DNA from: Sphingobacteriia bacterium
GTDB lineage: Bacteria > Bacteroidota > Bacteroidia > Chitinophagales > Chitinophagaceae
Reading direction: 5' to 3'
Length of the DNA stretch: 28,233 nucleotides
NCBI GenBank assembly: GCA_004294465.1
Contig: REAV01000073.1
Coordinates: forward strand, 1-28,233
The translations under genes and the position numbers were made by a program. Below the pieces are notes generated by a model. That model was given only the letters and a program-made list of their open reading frames with translations, was not told the DNA's origin and made no database searches. Below, one piece after another: positions 1 to 7,662 of the stretch (position 1 is its first letter; each line of letters starts with the position of its first letter).

Positions 1-784
1 CATCCACATACAATGGTTCAGGAATCAATGGGGTTCTATTGCCATTCTTGTCCAGCATCTGAACGAATTCAACAATTCCTCCTTCGCTGTAGAAATTTTT
101 AGTGTAATTGTTGCCAGCTTCGTCTTGCTCACGTAAATCGGTTAATTCGATGTTTATTTTTCTATTCAAGTAAGCCAGTTCTCTTAATCTGCCTTCTAGA
201 ATATCTCTTTTGTAAACCGACTCCTGAAAAATGGTCAGATCTGGCCAAAAATGAACTTTGGTTCCAGTAATATCACTTTCACCTATTTCACGCACCGGGT
301 AATTGGGAATACCTGTATGGTACTCTTGTTCAAATATTTTTCCTTCGCGCTGAACGGTTACATGCAATTTGGTACTCAGTGCGTTTACACAACTTACACC
401 TACACCATGCAAACCTCCAGAAACCTTGTAAGTATTTTTGTCGAATTTACCACCAGCGTGTAATACAGTCATTACCACTTCCAATGCACTTCTTTTTTCT
501 TTGCTATGCATGGCTGTAGGAATACCTCTTCCGTCGTCCTGCACGCTGATAGAATTATCCGTATGAATGGTTACATAAATGTTTTTACACCATCCTGCAA
601 GCGCTTCATCAATTGAATTGTCTACAACTTCATATACGAGATGGTGAAGGCCTTTAACACCTACATCACCAATGTACATGGCGGGTCTTTTTCTTACTGC
701 TTCCAGGCCTTCTAAAACCTGTATACTATCTGCACCGTAATTCTTGTTTTCTGCTTCGTGTTGTCTGTCTAGTTCTTCGCTCAT
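1..784 (-). CDS. gyrB: DNA gyrase subunit B, N-terminal part (cut by the window edge)
   Basis: This is the ATPase subunit of DNA gyrase, which supercoils DNA together with GyrA. Reading the minus strand from the ATG at 784-782 gives 261 open codons with no stop before the left edge, so the C-terminal two thirds lie outside. The GHKL ATPase signatures are all visible: DNSIDEA at about residues 55-61 (with the ATP-binding Asn and catalytic Glu region), DDGRGIP at 83-89 and GLHGVG at 124-129. The start [12 protein letters not shown] is followed at once by the conserved segment [20 protein letters not shown], which fits GyrB (or the close paralogue ParE). ParE cannot be fully excluded from the N-terminus alone, but the sequence reads as GyrB. 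The gene is divergent from araC, and a TAnnTTTG element lies about 45 nt upstream. Confidence 0.93.
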   Translation of the reverse strand, partial: MSEELDRQHEAENKNYGADSIQVLEGLEAVRKRPAMYIGDVGVKGLHHLVYEVVDNSIDEALAGWCKNIYVTIHTDNSISVQDDGRGIPTAMHSKEKRSALEVVMTVLHAGGKFDKNTYKVSGGLHGVGVSCVNALSTKLHVTVQREGKIFEQEYHTGIPNYPVREIGESDITGTKVHFWPDLTIFQESVYKRDILEGRLRELAYLNRKINIELTDLREQDEAGNNYTKNFYSEGGIVEFVQMLDKNGNRTPLIPEPLYVD

Positions 785-829
785 AAAAGTCTTGTGGGTC
801 GTGCGTTTTAGTTAAAATTTGCAAGTGGG

Positions 830-837
830 CAAATGTA
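830..837 (-). promoter_or_regulatory. Putative -7 element of the gyrB promoter
   Basis: On the minus strand this reads TACATTTG, a full match to the Bacteroidota -7 consensus TAnnTTTG. It lies 45 nt before the gyrB ATG. I see no good -33 TTG at 19-21 nt spacing, so the call rests on one element. Confidence 0.45.
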
Positions 838-911
838 CTCATAAATAAGCCAAAAATGGCGTTAAAAATGGCCTAGTTTTCCCCATTTTAACAGTACAAA
901 TAAGGCCTTTT

Positions 912-943
912 TTTGCAAAATAGATGTTTATACATTAATTTTG
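912..943 (+). promoter_or_regulatory. Promoter of the AraC-family regulator, predicted leaderless
   Basis: TTTG at 912-915 and TAATTTTG at 936-943 are separated by 20 nt, matching the Bacteroidota promoter pattern (TTTG, about 19-21 nt, TAnnTTTG). The element ends 6 nt before the ATG at 950, so transcription would start at or next to the start codon. Confidence 0.6.
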
Positions 944-949
944 TCTCTG

Positions 950-1873
950 ATGAGCCAAGTAATGGACATATTAAAGCTTTCTCAAAGGACGGGTATTGAC
1001 CCTAATTTGGATTTATTGTACAAAAAGGAACAGCATATTCCAGGTTCCATTCAGTACAGTATTCGGCGCTATTTTGCGCACCCGGCTTGGGTAGCAGAAG
1101 ACACGGGTATGTTGGTATATCATTACAATGAAAAAAAACCCAAAGAGAATTTTTTAGAGTTAAGATATTGCACAACTGGAAATAAATATTGTCCTGAAAA
1201 AAGTTGTTCTCAGTGTGCGCATTTACCTACTTTGAACTGTGGCGGTAAACAACAGACTATTGATGTTTTTACTTTCCATTTTACTGCAACTTTCTTACAC
1301 CAGTTTGTGCACAATATCAAATTGAGTAATCATAAGGATGAAGTGCTTGCATTTAAACATCCCAATGCATTTACCAAATTATTTCCTGTTTCAATTAAGA
1401 AAAGAAATATTTTGGATGCAGTACTCAATCATTCTTATTCTGGTTCTTTGGAAAACATTTTTATCAATTCCAAAGTGCATGAATTGTTATTGCATAGTCT
1501 GGAATGTTTGATTGAAGAAAAAGAAGAAGGATTTGTTTGTAAGTTTTTGGCCGACGATAGTGGTAAGGAAAGAATTTACCAGGCAAGAGAAATTTTATTG
1601 CAACATATCGGTGACCCTATCACCATTAAAGAGCTGAGTAGAAAAGTAGCTATGAACGAATGCTACTTAAAAAAAGGATTTAAAGAAGTTTTCGGAACAA
1701 CGATTTTTGATTTTTATCAGCAACAAAGAATGGAACACGCAAAATATTTGTTGTATGAGAAAAGCCTTAGTGTTACTGATGTTTCAGCCCTTTTAGGATA
1801 TTCGTCCATTTCTCATTTTTCAGCTGCTTTTAAAAAGCATACTGGCTTGAAGCCTTGCGAACTTTTGAAGTAA
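950..1873 (+). CDS. AraC-family transcriptional regulator with a cysteine cluster
   Basis: A DNA-binding regulator of about 307 residues. The C-terminal third (about residues 210-307) is a double helix-turn-helix AraC domain: ITIKELSRKVAMNECYLKKGF is helix-turn-helix one, and SVTDVSALLGYSSISHFSAAF followed by KKHTGLKP is the conserved second one. The N-terminal part is of the PchR-like type, without an obvious cupin signature. It carries five cysteines in a short stretch (C-x6-C-x4-C-x2-C-x7-C, about residues 74-97), which suggests metal or redox sensing, though this is inference. I chose the ATG at 950. A TTG at 941 in the same frame overlaps the -7 promoter element and is unlikely, and an ATG at 962 is the alternative. 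The ligand and target genes are unknown. The stop is followed after 10 nt by the heptamer array. Confidence 0.88.
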   Translation: MSQVMDILKLSQRTGIDPNLDLLYKKEQHIPGSIQYSIRRYFAHPAWVAEDTGMLVYHYNEKKPKENFLELRYCTTGNKYCPEKSCSQCAHLPTLNCGGKQQTIDVFTFHFTATFLHQFVHNIKLSNHKDEVLAFKHPNAFTKLFPVSIKKRNILDAVLNHSYSGSLENIFINSKVHELLLHSLECLIEEKEEGFVCKFLADDSGKERIYQAREILLQHIGDPITIKELSRKVAMNECYLKKGFKEVFGTTIFDFYQQQRMEHAKYLLYEKSLSVTDVSALLGYSSISHFSAAFKKHTGLKPCELLK

Positions 1874-1883
1874 TGCATGGGAG

Positions 1884-2000
1884 AGATATAAGATAAAAGA
1901 TAAAAGATAAGAGATAAAAGATAAGAGATAAAAGATGAGAGATAAAAGATGAGAGATAAAAGATAAGAGATAAAAGATGAGAGATAAAAGATGAGAGATA
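1884..2000 (+). repeat. Heptanucleotide array, arm A (about 17 units)
   Basis: A continuous tandem array of 7-nt units AGATAAA, AGATAAG and AGATGAG, with one variant AGATATA at the start. It begins 10 nt after the araC stop. Every standard unit contains TAA or TGA on the plus strand, while the minus strand is stop-free. Arm A faces arm B (2009-2092) across the 8-nt spacer 2001-2008, and the inner units can pair as GAGATA / TATCTC. Confidence 0.93.
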
Positions 2001-2008
2001 CAATCGGG

Positions 2009-2092
2009 TATCTCATAACTCATATCTCATAACTCATAACTCATATCTCATATCTCATATCTCATAATTCATATCTCATAACTCATATCTCA
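2009..2092 (-). repeat. Heptanucleotide array, arm B (exactly 12 units)
   Basis: Twelve consecutive 7-nt units on the plus strand: TATCTCA (seven), TAACTCA (four) and TAATTCA (one). Read on the minus strand each unit starts with TGA. The last unit, 2086-2092, supplies the TGA stop codon of the lipoprotein gene, so the array overlaps the coding end. It is an imperfect inverted relative of arm A. Confidence 0.93.
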
Positions 2093-3163
2093 TAATCCTT
2101 TGTAACCTTTAATTACTATTCTTTGAATAATTCTATTTGGCGTATTGGGGCTATACAATTTTTGTTCAATCATTCCTATTCCTTTGGCATAAAAAACATC
2201 AGCTACCAAAAGGGTTTGTTCTACACCACTAGAACCATCTGGTGTAAACAACATTTCTCTTTTTACTTTGATGATGTCTGTGAATGTTGTCCCTAAATAA
2301 CTACCTGTTAGATTGATATCGGTAACAGTGATTTTTAATCTGGCGTTACCTAGATAAAGCACTCCACCTTGAAATGTTCCAGCTCTTACAATTGCTGTTT
2401 CCCAGGTTGCACTTGGAGTGCCGGGAATCACATTATCTTTCAAATAAATGTATTCAGCATTATTGGCCACTGTATCGTATAAATACAAATAATCGTATTC
2501 GGGAGTGCCAAGACTCCAATATTCTCCGTTGATTCTACCTGTTACTGATAGAGTGTCTAATGTTGGAGTCGTCTGGTATTTAAAATAAGTCTTGCCCTGA
2601 AAAATATAGGAGAAGGGAGAAATAGTGGCCCTAAATGTATCAAGGGTGGAGCCTCCAGTTAAACTAAATCCAGGATCCAAAGAATATTTGATCCATCCAT
2701 CTGCAGAAGTTGGACAGAAGTCAGAAGTACTGCTTCCGTTATTGGGACCTCCAACCAATAAACTAAATCCGCAGGTGCTATTGCCAAAAAAAGTTTTAAA
2801 ATCGGTGGTTCCTGCAGTCAAAGGGCGACCCTTACCTTTTAATTTAATGTCTTTTGCCCCCGTCGATAAAACGTATCCAGAATCGATAAACCACATTCCG
2901 TTGATAGTATCGGAGTAGATTAAATATTTACCTAAACTTGTAAAATTCACATTCACCATTACATAATTGGTGTCTGCTAAATCACTGTTAATATAATAAA
3001 CTCCATTAATAACCGCTTTTTTGCATTCTCCCAAACTATCTGTCAATATACCAGCAGCCACTCCACTAGCTGCGCCAGTTTCAAGGCTTACTTCTTTGGT
3101 ACAACTATTGAAAACAATTGCCAAAAAAAGGATATATACTAGATTTTTCAATAGTAATTTCAT
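2090..3163 (-). CDS. Hypothetical lipoprotein
   Basis: A 357-residue protein with a lipoprotein signal peptide: MKLLLKN, a hydrophobic stretch YILFLAIVF, then the lipobox FNSC with the modified Cys at residue 21. It should be anchored in the outer or inner membrane facing the periplasm or surface. The rest is rich in Gly, Thr, Ser, Tyr and Asp with many predicted short strands, and I recognise no catalytic motif or named domain. It lies 39 nt downstream of the 2-hydroxyacid dehydrogenase gene on the same strand and may be co-transcribed, but a functional link is not evident. Its TGA stop is the last triplet of a heptamer unit of the neighbouring repeat array. Function unknown. Confidence 0.8.
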   Translation of the reverse strand: MKLLLKNLVYILFLAIVFNSCTKEVSLETGAASGVAAGILTDSLGECKKAVINGVYYINSDLADTNYVMVNVNFTSLGKYLIYSDTINGMWFIDSGYVLSTGAKDIKLKGKGRPLTAGTTDFKTFFGNSTCGFSLLVGGPNNGSSTSDFCPTSADGWIKYSLDPGFSLTGGSTLDTFRATISPFSYIFQGKTYFKYQTTPTLDTLSVTGRINGEYWSLGTPEYDYLYLYDTVANNAEYIYLKDNVIPGTPSATWETAIVRAGTFQGGVLYLGNARLKITVTDINLTGSYLGTTFTDIIKVKREMLFTPDGSSGVEQTLLVADVFYAKGIGMIEQKLYSPNTPNRIIQRIVIKGYKGL

Positions 3164-3202
3164 GTATGCTACTGGCTTTATTCTACGAATATCAGATATT
3201 AT

Positions 3203-4195
3203 TTACACCAATAACGCAGCCTGAGGGCTTATATTATTGGTTTTTATTAATTGACTGATATTGGTAAAAGTGATATTGGCAATTTGAGTTAATGCTTCAT
3301 CAGTAAAAAACGCTTGATGGGCCGTAATTAGTACATTCGGAAAGCTCATTAATCGTTGAATGGTATCGTCTTGAATGATGTCTTCCGATAAATCTCTAAA
3401 GAATAATTTTTCTTCTTGCTCGTACACATCAATGCCTAAAGCACCAATTTGACCGGTTTTTAATGCTTTGATCACTGTTTTTGTATCTATTAAACCACCC
3501 CTGCTTGTATTGATCAAAACAGCTCCTTTCTTCATCATGGCAAAAGTGGTTTCATTCATCAAATGCTTTGTTTGTTCATTTAAAGGGCAGTGTAATGAAA
3601 CGATATCGGCCTTTAAAACTTCCATCAATGGATGGTATTCTACTCCAATGGCTTCCAAGTCTTTATTGGCAATGACGTCAAAGGCCAGCACCCGGCAACC
3701 AAATCCCAGCATAATTTTAGCGAAAGCCTTTCCAATATTACCTGTGCCAATTACACCAATGGTTTTTCCATGGATATTGTATCCCAATAGTCCATGCAAA
3801 GAGAAATTTTGTTCACGAACTCTATTATAGGCTTTATGCGTTTTTCTGTTGAGGGTTAATAACATGGCTACTGCGTGTTCTGCCACTGCTTCTGGTGAAT
3901 ACGCAGGAACCCTGCAAACCCTTATGCCATTTGATTTTGCCGCTTCTAAGTCTACATTATTGAAGCCAGCGCAACGAAGAGCCACAATTTTGATATTGAG
4001 GCCAGCCAGTTTTTCAAAAACGGGGGCGCTTATTTTGTCATTCACAAAAGCGCATACTGCTACAGCTCCGGCAGCTAATTCAACTGTTTGATCATCTAAG
4101 GAGGTTTCTAAAAAAACCAAATCGTAGTTTTCTGTATTAAATTGGGTAAAAAAAGTCTTGTCGTAGGGTTGGGTTGAAAAGAAAACAATCTTCAT
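3203..4195 (-). CDS. ldhA: D-2-hydroxyacid dehydrogenase (D-lactate dehydrogenase type)
   Basis: A cytoplasmic NAD-dependent dehydrogenase, probably reducing pyruvate to D-lactate. The 330-residue length is typical. Visible motifs are the Rossmann loop GTGNIG (150-155) with Asp173 after the second strand for NAD, the catalytic Arg in NTSRGG (R232), the acidic residue in the DVYEQEE segment (about 256-262) and the catalytic His in TAHQAFFT (H293). The substrate-loop region LRCAGFNNVD (73-82) and the HQAFFT form are characteristic of the LdhA subgroup rather than of SerA or glyoxylate reductase. The ATG at 4195 is divergent from ileS, and the lipoprotein gene follows it. The exact substrate is inferred from the family. 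Confidence 0.9.
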   Translation of the reverse strand: MKIVFFSTQPYDKTFFTQFNTENYDLVFLETSLDDQTVELAAGAVAVCAFVNDKISAPVFEKLAGLNIKIVALRCAGFNNVDLEAAKSNGIRVCRVPAYSPEAVAEHAVAMLLTLNRKTHKAYNRVREQNFSLHGLLGYNIHGKTIGVIGTGNIGKAFAKIMLGFGCRVLAFDVIANKDLEAIGVEYHPLMEVLKADIVSLHCPLNEQTKHLMNETTFAMMKKGAVLINTSRGGLIDTKTVIKALKTGQIGALGIDVYEQEEKLFFRDLSEDIIQDDTIQRLMSFPNVLITAHQAFFTDEALTQIANITFTNISQLIKTNNISPQAALLV

Positions 4196-4229
4196 GACCT
4201 AAATATACTGCGGCTTTGCCTTAGATCCG

Positions 4230-4237
4230 TACCTTTG
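4230..4237 (+). promoter_or_regulatory. Putative -7 element of the ileS promoter
   Basis: TACCTTTG matches TAnnTTTG and lies 48 nt before the ileS ATG. The only upstream TTTG (4215-4218) is too close (11 nt), so no good -33 element is seen. Confidence 0.4.
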
Positions 4238-4285
4238 CCACCATTTTTTAACCAATTGCTCAAAAGGAATTGTTGATTGAATAAT

Positions 4286-7200
4286 ATGAGTGCAAAGTAT
4301 GCTGAATTTACGGGACTGAATCTCCCACAGATTGAACAGGAAATTTTAGCCAAATGGACCGAGACCCAGGCTTTTGAAAAAAGTATTTCACTAAGGGAAG
4401 GAAGTAAGCCCTTTGTGTTTTATGAGGGTCCGCCCAGTGCCAATGGTATGCCTGGTATTCATCATGTAATTTCTCGAACACTAAAAGACATGGTTTGTAG
4501 GTATAAAACCATGCAAGGATTTCAAGTTAAAAGAAAAGGCGGCTGGGATACCCATGGTCTTCCAATAGAATTAGGAGTAGAAAAAGAATTGGGTATTACC
4601 AAAGAAGATATTGGTATTAAAATTTCCATAGAAGAGTATAATCAAAAATGTAGAGAAGCGGTACTTCGATATAAAAAAGAATGGGATGATATTACCAATA
4701 AAATGGGGTACTGGGTTGATTTAAAAAATCCTTACATCACTTACGAAAACAATTACATAGAAACGCTTTGGTGGATTTTAAGTGAATTATACAAGAAAGG
4801 ATTTCTGTATGAAAGCGTAAGTATTCAGCCTTATTCACCTGCAGCAGGAACAGGGTTGAGTTCGCATGAACTGAATCAGCCAGGAACGTATAAAGATGTA
4901 AAAGACACTTCTGCTGTTGCTATGTTCAAAGCAATTAATAATGAGCATTCAGCTTTTCTTTTTGATGCGGTTGCTGCGAATAAAGGAAACCATGATGGTG
5001 AAGTTTTCTTTATGGCCTGGACCACTACTCCCTGGACATTGCCATCCAATCTAGGATTAACTGTTGGGCCGAATATTGATTATGTATTGGTAAAAACATT
5101 CAATCCATATACTCATTTGCCAGTATTTGTTGTACTTGCAAAAGCCTTATTGAATAAGCATTTCAAGCCAGAAGGCGAAAATGGAAATTTTGAAGAATAC
5201 AATGAGCAATCAAAATTATTACCATGGTCTATTTTGCTTTCTTTTAAAGGAAGTGAAATAGAAAACGCAACATATGAGCAATTACTTCCTTATGAAGCCA
5301 ATTCATTAAAAGTCATCACCGAAATCACCCCAACGGCAAAACCTTTTAGAATTATTACCGGAGATTTTGTAACTACAGAAGATGGAACAGGTATTGTTCA
5401 TACTGCACCTGCATTCGGTGCAGACGATTATAAGGTTGGAAAGAAATTCGACATTGGTATTTTAACCATGGTTGATCGCCAGGGAAAATTTGTTGATGGA
5501 TTAGGCGAATTCAGTAATCGCTATGTAAAAAATTACAAAGACGATGCCGATTATGTAGATGTGAATATTGATATCTGTGTAAAATTAAAAAAAGAAAACA
5601 GGGCATTTAAAGTAGAAAAATACGAGCATAGTTATCCGCATTGTTGGAGAACAGATAAACCCATTTTATACTATCCTTTGGATGCATGGTTCATTAAAAC
5701 TACTGCAGTAAAAGATCGTATGGTGGAATTGAATAAAACCATCAATTGGAAACCAAAATCAACCGGAGAAGGCAGGTTCGGTAATTGGCTAGAAAATATG
5801 GTTGACTGGAATCTGAGTCGTAGCCGTTATTGGGGAACTCCTTTGCCCGTTTGGAGAACAGAAGATGGCTCAGAAGAAATTTGTATTGGATCCATTGCCG
5901 AATTAAATGAAGGAATTAGGAATGCCAATGCGGTATTGGGTGGCGATATCAATAAGCATTATTTACATGAAGGTATTTTAGATTTACACAAGCCATTTGT
6001 AGATGATATAATATTAGTAAGTAAATCAGGAAAGCCGATGAACCGCGTTCCTGATTTGATTGATGTTTGGTTTGATAGTGGCGCTATGCCATATGCACAA
6101 TGGCATTATCCATTTGAGAATAAAGAATTAATTGATAAGGGCGAAGCTTTCCCTGCTGATTTTATTGCAGAAGGAGTAGACCAAACACGCGGATGGTTTT
6201 ATACTTTGCATGCTTTAGGCGTAATGTTATTTGATAGCGTTGCTTATAAAGCTGTTGTAAGTAATGGATTGGTTTTGGATAAGAATGGCAATAAAATGAG
6301 TAAGCGTTTGGGTAATGTAGTAAACCCTTTCCAAACCATTGAAAAATATGGAGCAGACGCTACTAGATGGTATTTAATCACCAATGCATCTCCTTGGGAT
6401 AATTTAAAATTTGATTTAGCAGGAATTCAAGAAGTACAGCGCAAGTTTTTTGGAACCTTATACAATACTTACCAATTCTTTTGTTTGTATGCCAATGTAG
6501 ATGGATTTGCTTTTAAGGAATCATATATTCCGTTAGAACAGCGACCAGAAATTGATCGTTGGATTCTTTCATCCTTAAATACTTTGGTAAAAAATGTTAC
6601 TGAAAGTATGGATGATTTTGAACCTACTATGGCAGGAAGGGCTATCGAAGAATTTGTGGATGCTCAATTGAGTAACTGGTATGTTCGCTTGTGTAGAAGA
6701 AGGTTCTGGAAAGGCGAATATGAGATGGATAAAATCAGTGCTTACCAAACATTGTATGAGTGTTTAGAAACCATACTTCGTTTAGTAGCTCCCATTTCTC
6801 CTTTTTTTAGTGATGCAATATTTACCAATCTGAATGCGGTATCAAAAAGATTTGACGCCAGCTCGGTTCATCATATCCTTTATCCTGTATATACAGCTTC
6901 TGCTATTGATCCATCATTGGAGGAAAGAATGCAATTGGCTCAGGAAACTTGTTCCCTGGTTTTATCACTTAGGAAAAAAGTGAATATAAAAGTGCGTCAG
7001 CCATTACAAAAGGTAATGATTCCGGTGATGAATGCTCAAATGAAAGGTCAACTGGAGAAAATGGAAGACCTCATTAAAGCAGAAGTGAATGTTAAAGAAA
7101 TAGAATATATCACTGAAACTGCTGGAGTAATCAGTAAAAAGATCAAAGCTAATTTTAAAACCCTCGGTGCAAAATTGGGTGCATCAATGAAAGAAGCTGC

Positions 7201-7657
7201 TGCAATCATTAGTTCATTCGATCAGAATCAAATTGGTAAAATAGAGCAAAACGGAAAAACTACCCTACAATTGAGCGCTGGGCCGGTAGAAATAGACCTG
7301 ACAGATGTAGATATTATTGCTGAAGATATTCCAGGTTGGAGCGTTGCCAGTAAAGGAGCACTTACTGTAGCATTAGATATTACCCTGTCTGAAGCACTAA
7401 AACTGGAGGGAGAAGCCAGGGAGTTTGTAAACCGTGTACAAAATATTAGAAAAGAGAGCGGTTTTGCGCTTACAGACCGTATATTCGTGCGTGTTGAGGA
7501 GGGCTCTGCAATCCGAAACGCTATTATTCAATTTAACGATTATATTTGCCGCGAAATTCTGGCTGATGGCATTGAATGGGAAGCTCAAATTTCAGATGGA
7601 ATTGAGATAGAAGTTAATGAAATCAGCTTAAAAGTGGTAGTAAACAAAAAAGGATAA
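4286..7657 (+). CDS. ileS: Isoleucyl-tRNA synthetase, long eukaryote-like type with swapped HIGH motif
   Basis: Charges tRNA-Ile with isoleucine in the cytoplasm. The predicted 1123 residues and the segment GGWDTHGLPIE are typical of the long IleRS2 type, unlike the roughly 930-residue standard bacterial enzyme. Class I motifs: the HIGH region reads GPPSANGMPGIHH (G57-I58-H59-H60 from the ATG), that is G-x-H-H instead of H-x-G-H, and the second motif is KMSKR at 670-674. The CP1 editing domain is present, with the Thr-rich TTPWTLPSN and the segment GTGIVHTAPAFGADDY. The C-terminal part carries the anticodon-binding region (from about residue 750). I chose the ATG at 4286 over an in-frame TTG nine nt upstream. 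The gene for a DksA-like protein starts 5 nt after the stop. IleRS2 enzymes are generally less sensitive to mupirocin, and resistance here is inference. Confidence 0.96.
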   Translation: MSAKYAEFTGLNLPQIEQEILAKWTETQAFEKSISLREGSKPFVFYEGPPSANGMPGIHHVISRTLKDMVCRYKTMQGFQVKRKGGWDTHGLPIELGVEKELGITKEDIGIKISIEEYNQKCREAVLRYKKEWDDITNKMGYWVDLKNPYITYENNYIETLWWILSELYKKGFLYESVSIQPYSPAAGTGLSSHELNQPGTYKDVKDTSAVAMFKAINNEHSAFLFDAVAANKGNHDGEVFFMAWTTTPWTLPSNLGLTVGPNIDYVLVKTFNPYTHLPVFVVLAKALLNKHFKPEGENGNFEEYNEQSKLLPWSILLSFKGSEIENATYEQLLPYEANSLKVITEITPTAKPFRIITGDFVTTEDGTGIVHTAPAFGADDYKVGKKFDIGILTMVDRQGKFVDGLGEFSNRYVKNYKDDADYVDVNIDICVKLKKENRAFKVEKYEHSYPHCWRTDKPILYYPLDAWFIKTTAVKDRMVELNKTINWKPKSTGEGRFGNWLENMVDWNLSRSRYWGTPLPVWRTEDGSEEICIGSIAELNEGIRNANAVLGGDINKHYLHEGILDLHKPFVDDIILVSKSGKPMNRVPDLIDVWFDSGAMPYAQWHYPFENKELIDKGEAFPADFIAEGVDQTRGWFYTLHALGVMLFDSVAYKAVVSNGLVLDKNGNKMSKRLGNVVNPFQTIEKYGADATRWYLITNASPWDNLKFDLAGIQEVQRKFFGTLYNTYQFFCLYANVDGFAFKESYIPLEQRPEIDRWILSSLNTLVKNVTESMDDFEPTMAGRAIEEFVDAQLSNWYVRLCRRRFWKGEYEMDKISAYQTLYECLETILRLVAPISPFFSDAIFTNLNAVSKRFDASSVHHILYPVYTASAIDPSLEERMQLAQETCSLVLSLRKKVNIKVRQPLQKVMIPVMNAQMKGQLEKMEDLIKAEVNVKEIEYITETAGVISKKIKANFKTLGAKLGASMKEAAAIISSFDQNQIGKIEQNGKTTLQLSAGPVEIDLTDVDIIAEDIPGWSVASKGALTVALDITLSEALKLEGEAREFVNRVQNIRKESGFALTDRIFVRVEEGSAIRNAIIQFNDYICREILADGIEWEAQISDGIEIEVNEISLKVVVNKKG

Positions 7658-7662
7658 ACCTT

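Noticed and set aside
1813..2023. Two minus-strand open frames of 67 codons rich in Leu, Ser, Ile and Tyr
   Set aside because: They are the antisense of arm A of the heptamer array, which has no stop triplets on that strand, plus the antisense of the araC end. They repeat the same seven-residue word and have no start signal.
1884..2092. CRISPR array
   Set aside because: The repeat period is 7 nt without unique spacers and there are no cas genes nearby. It is a simple tandem repeat.
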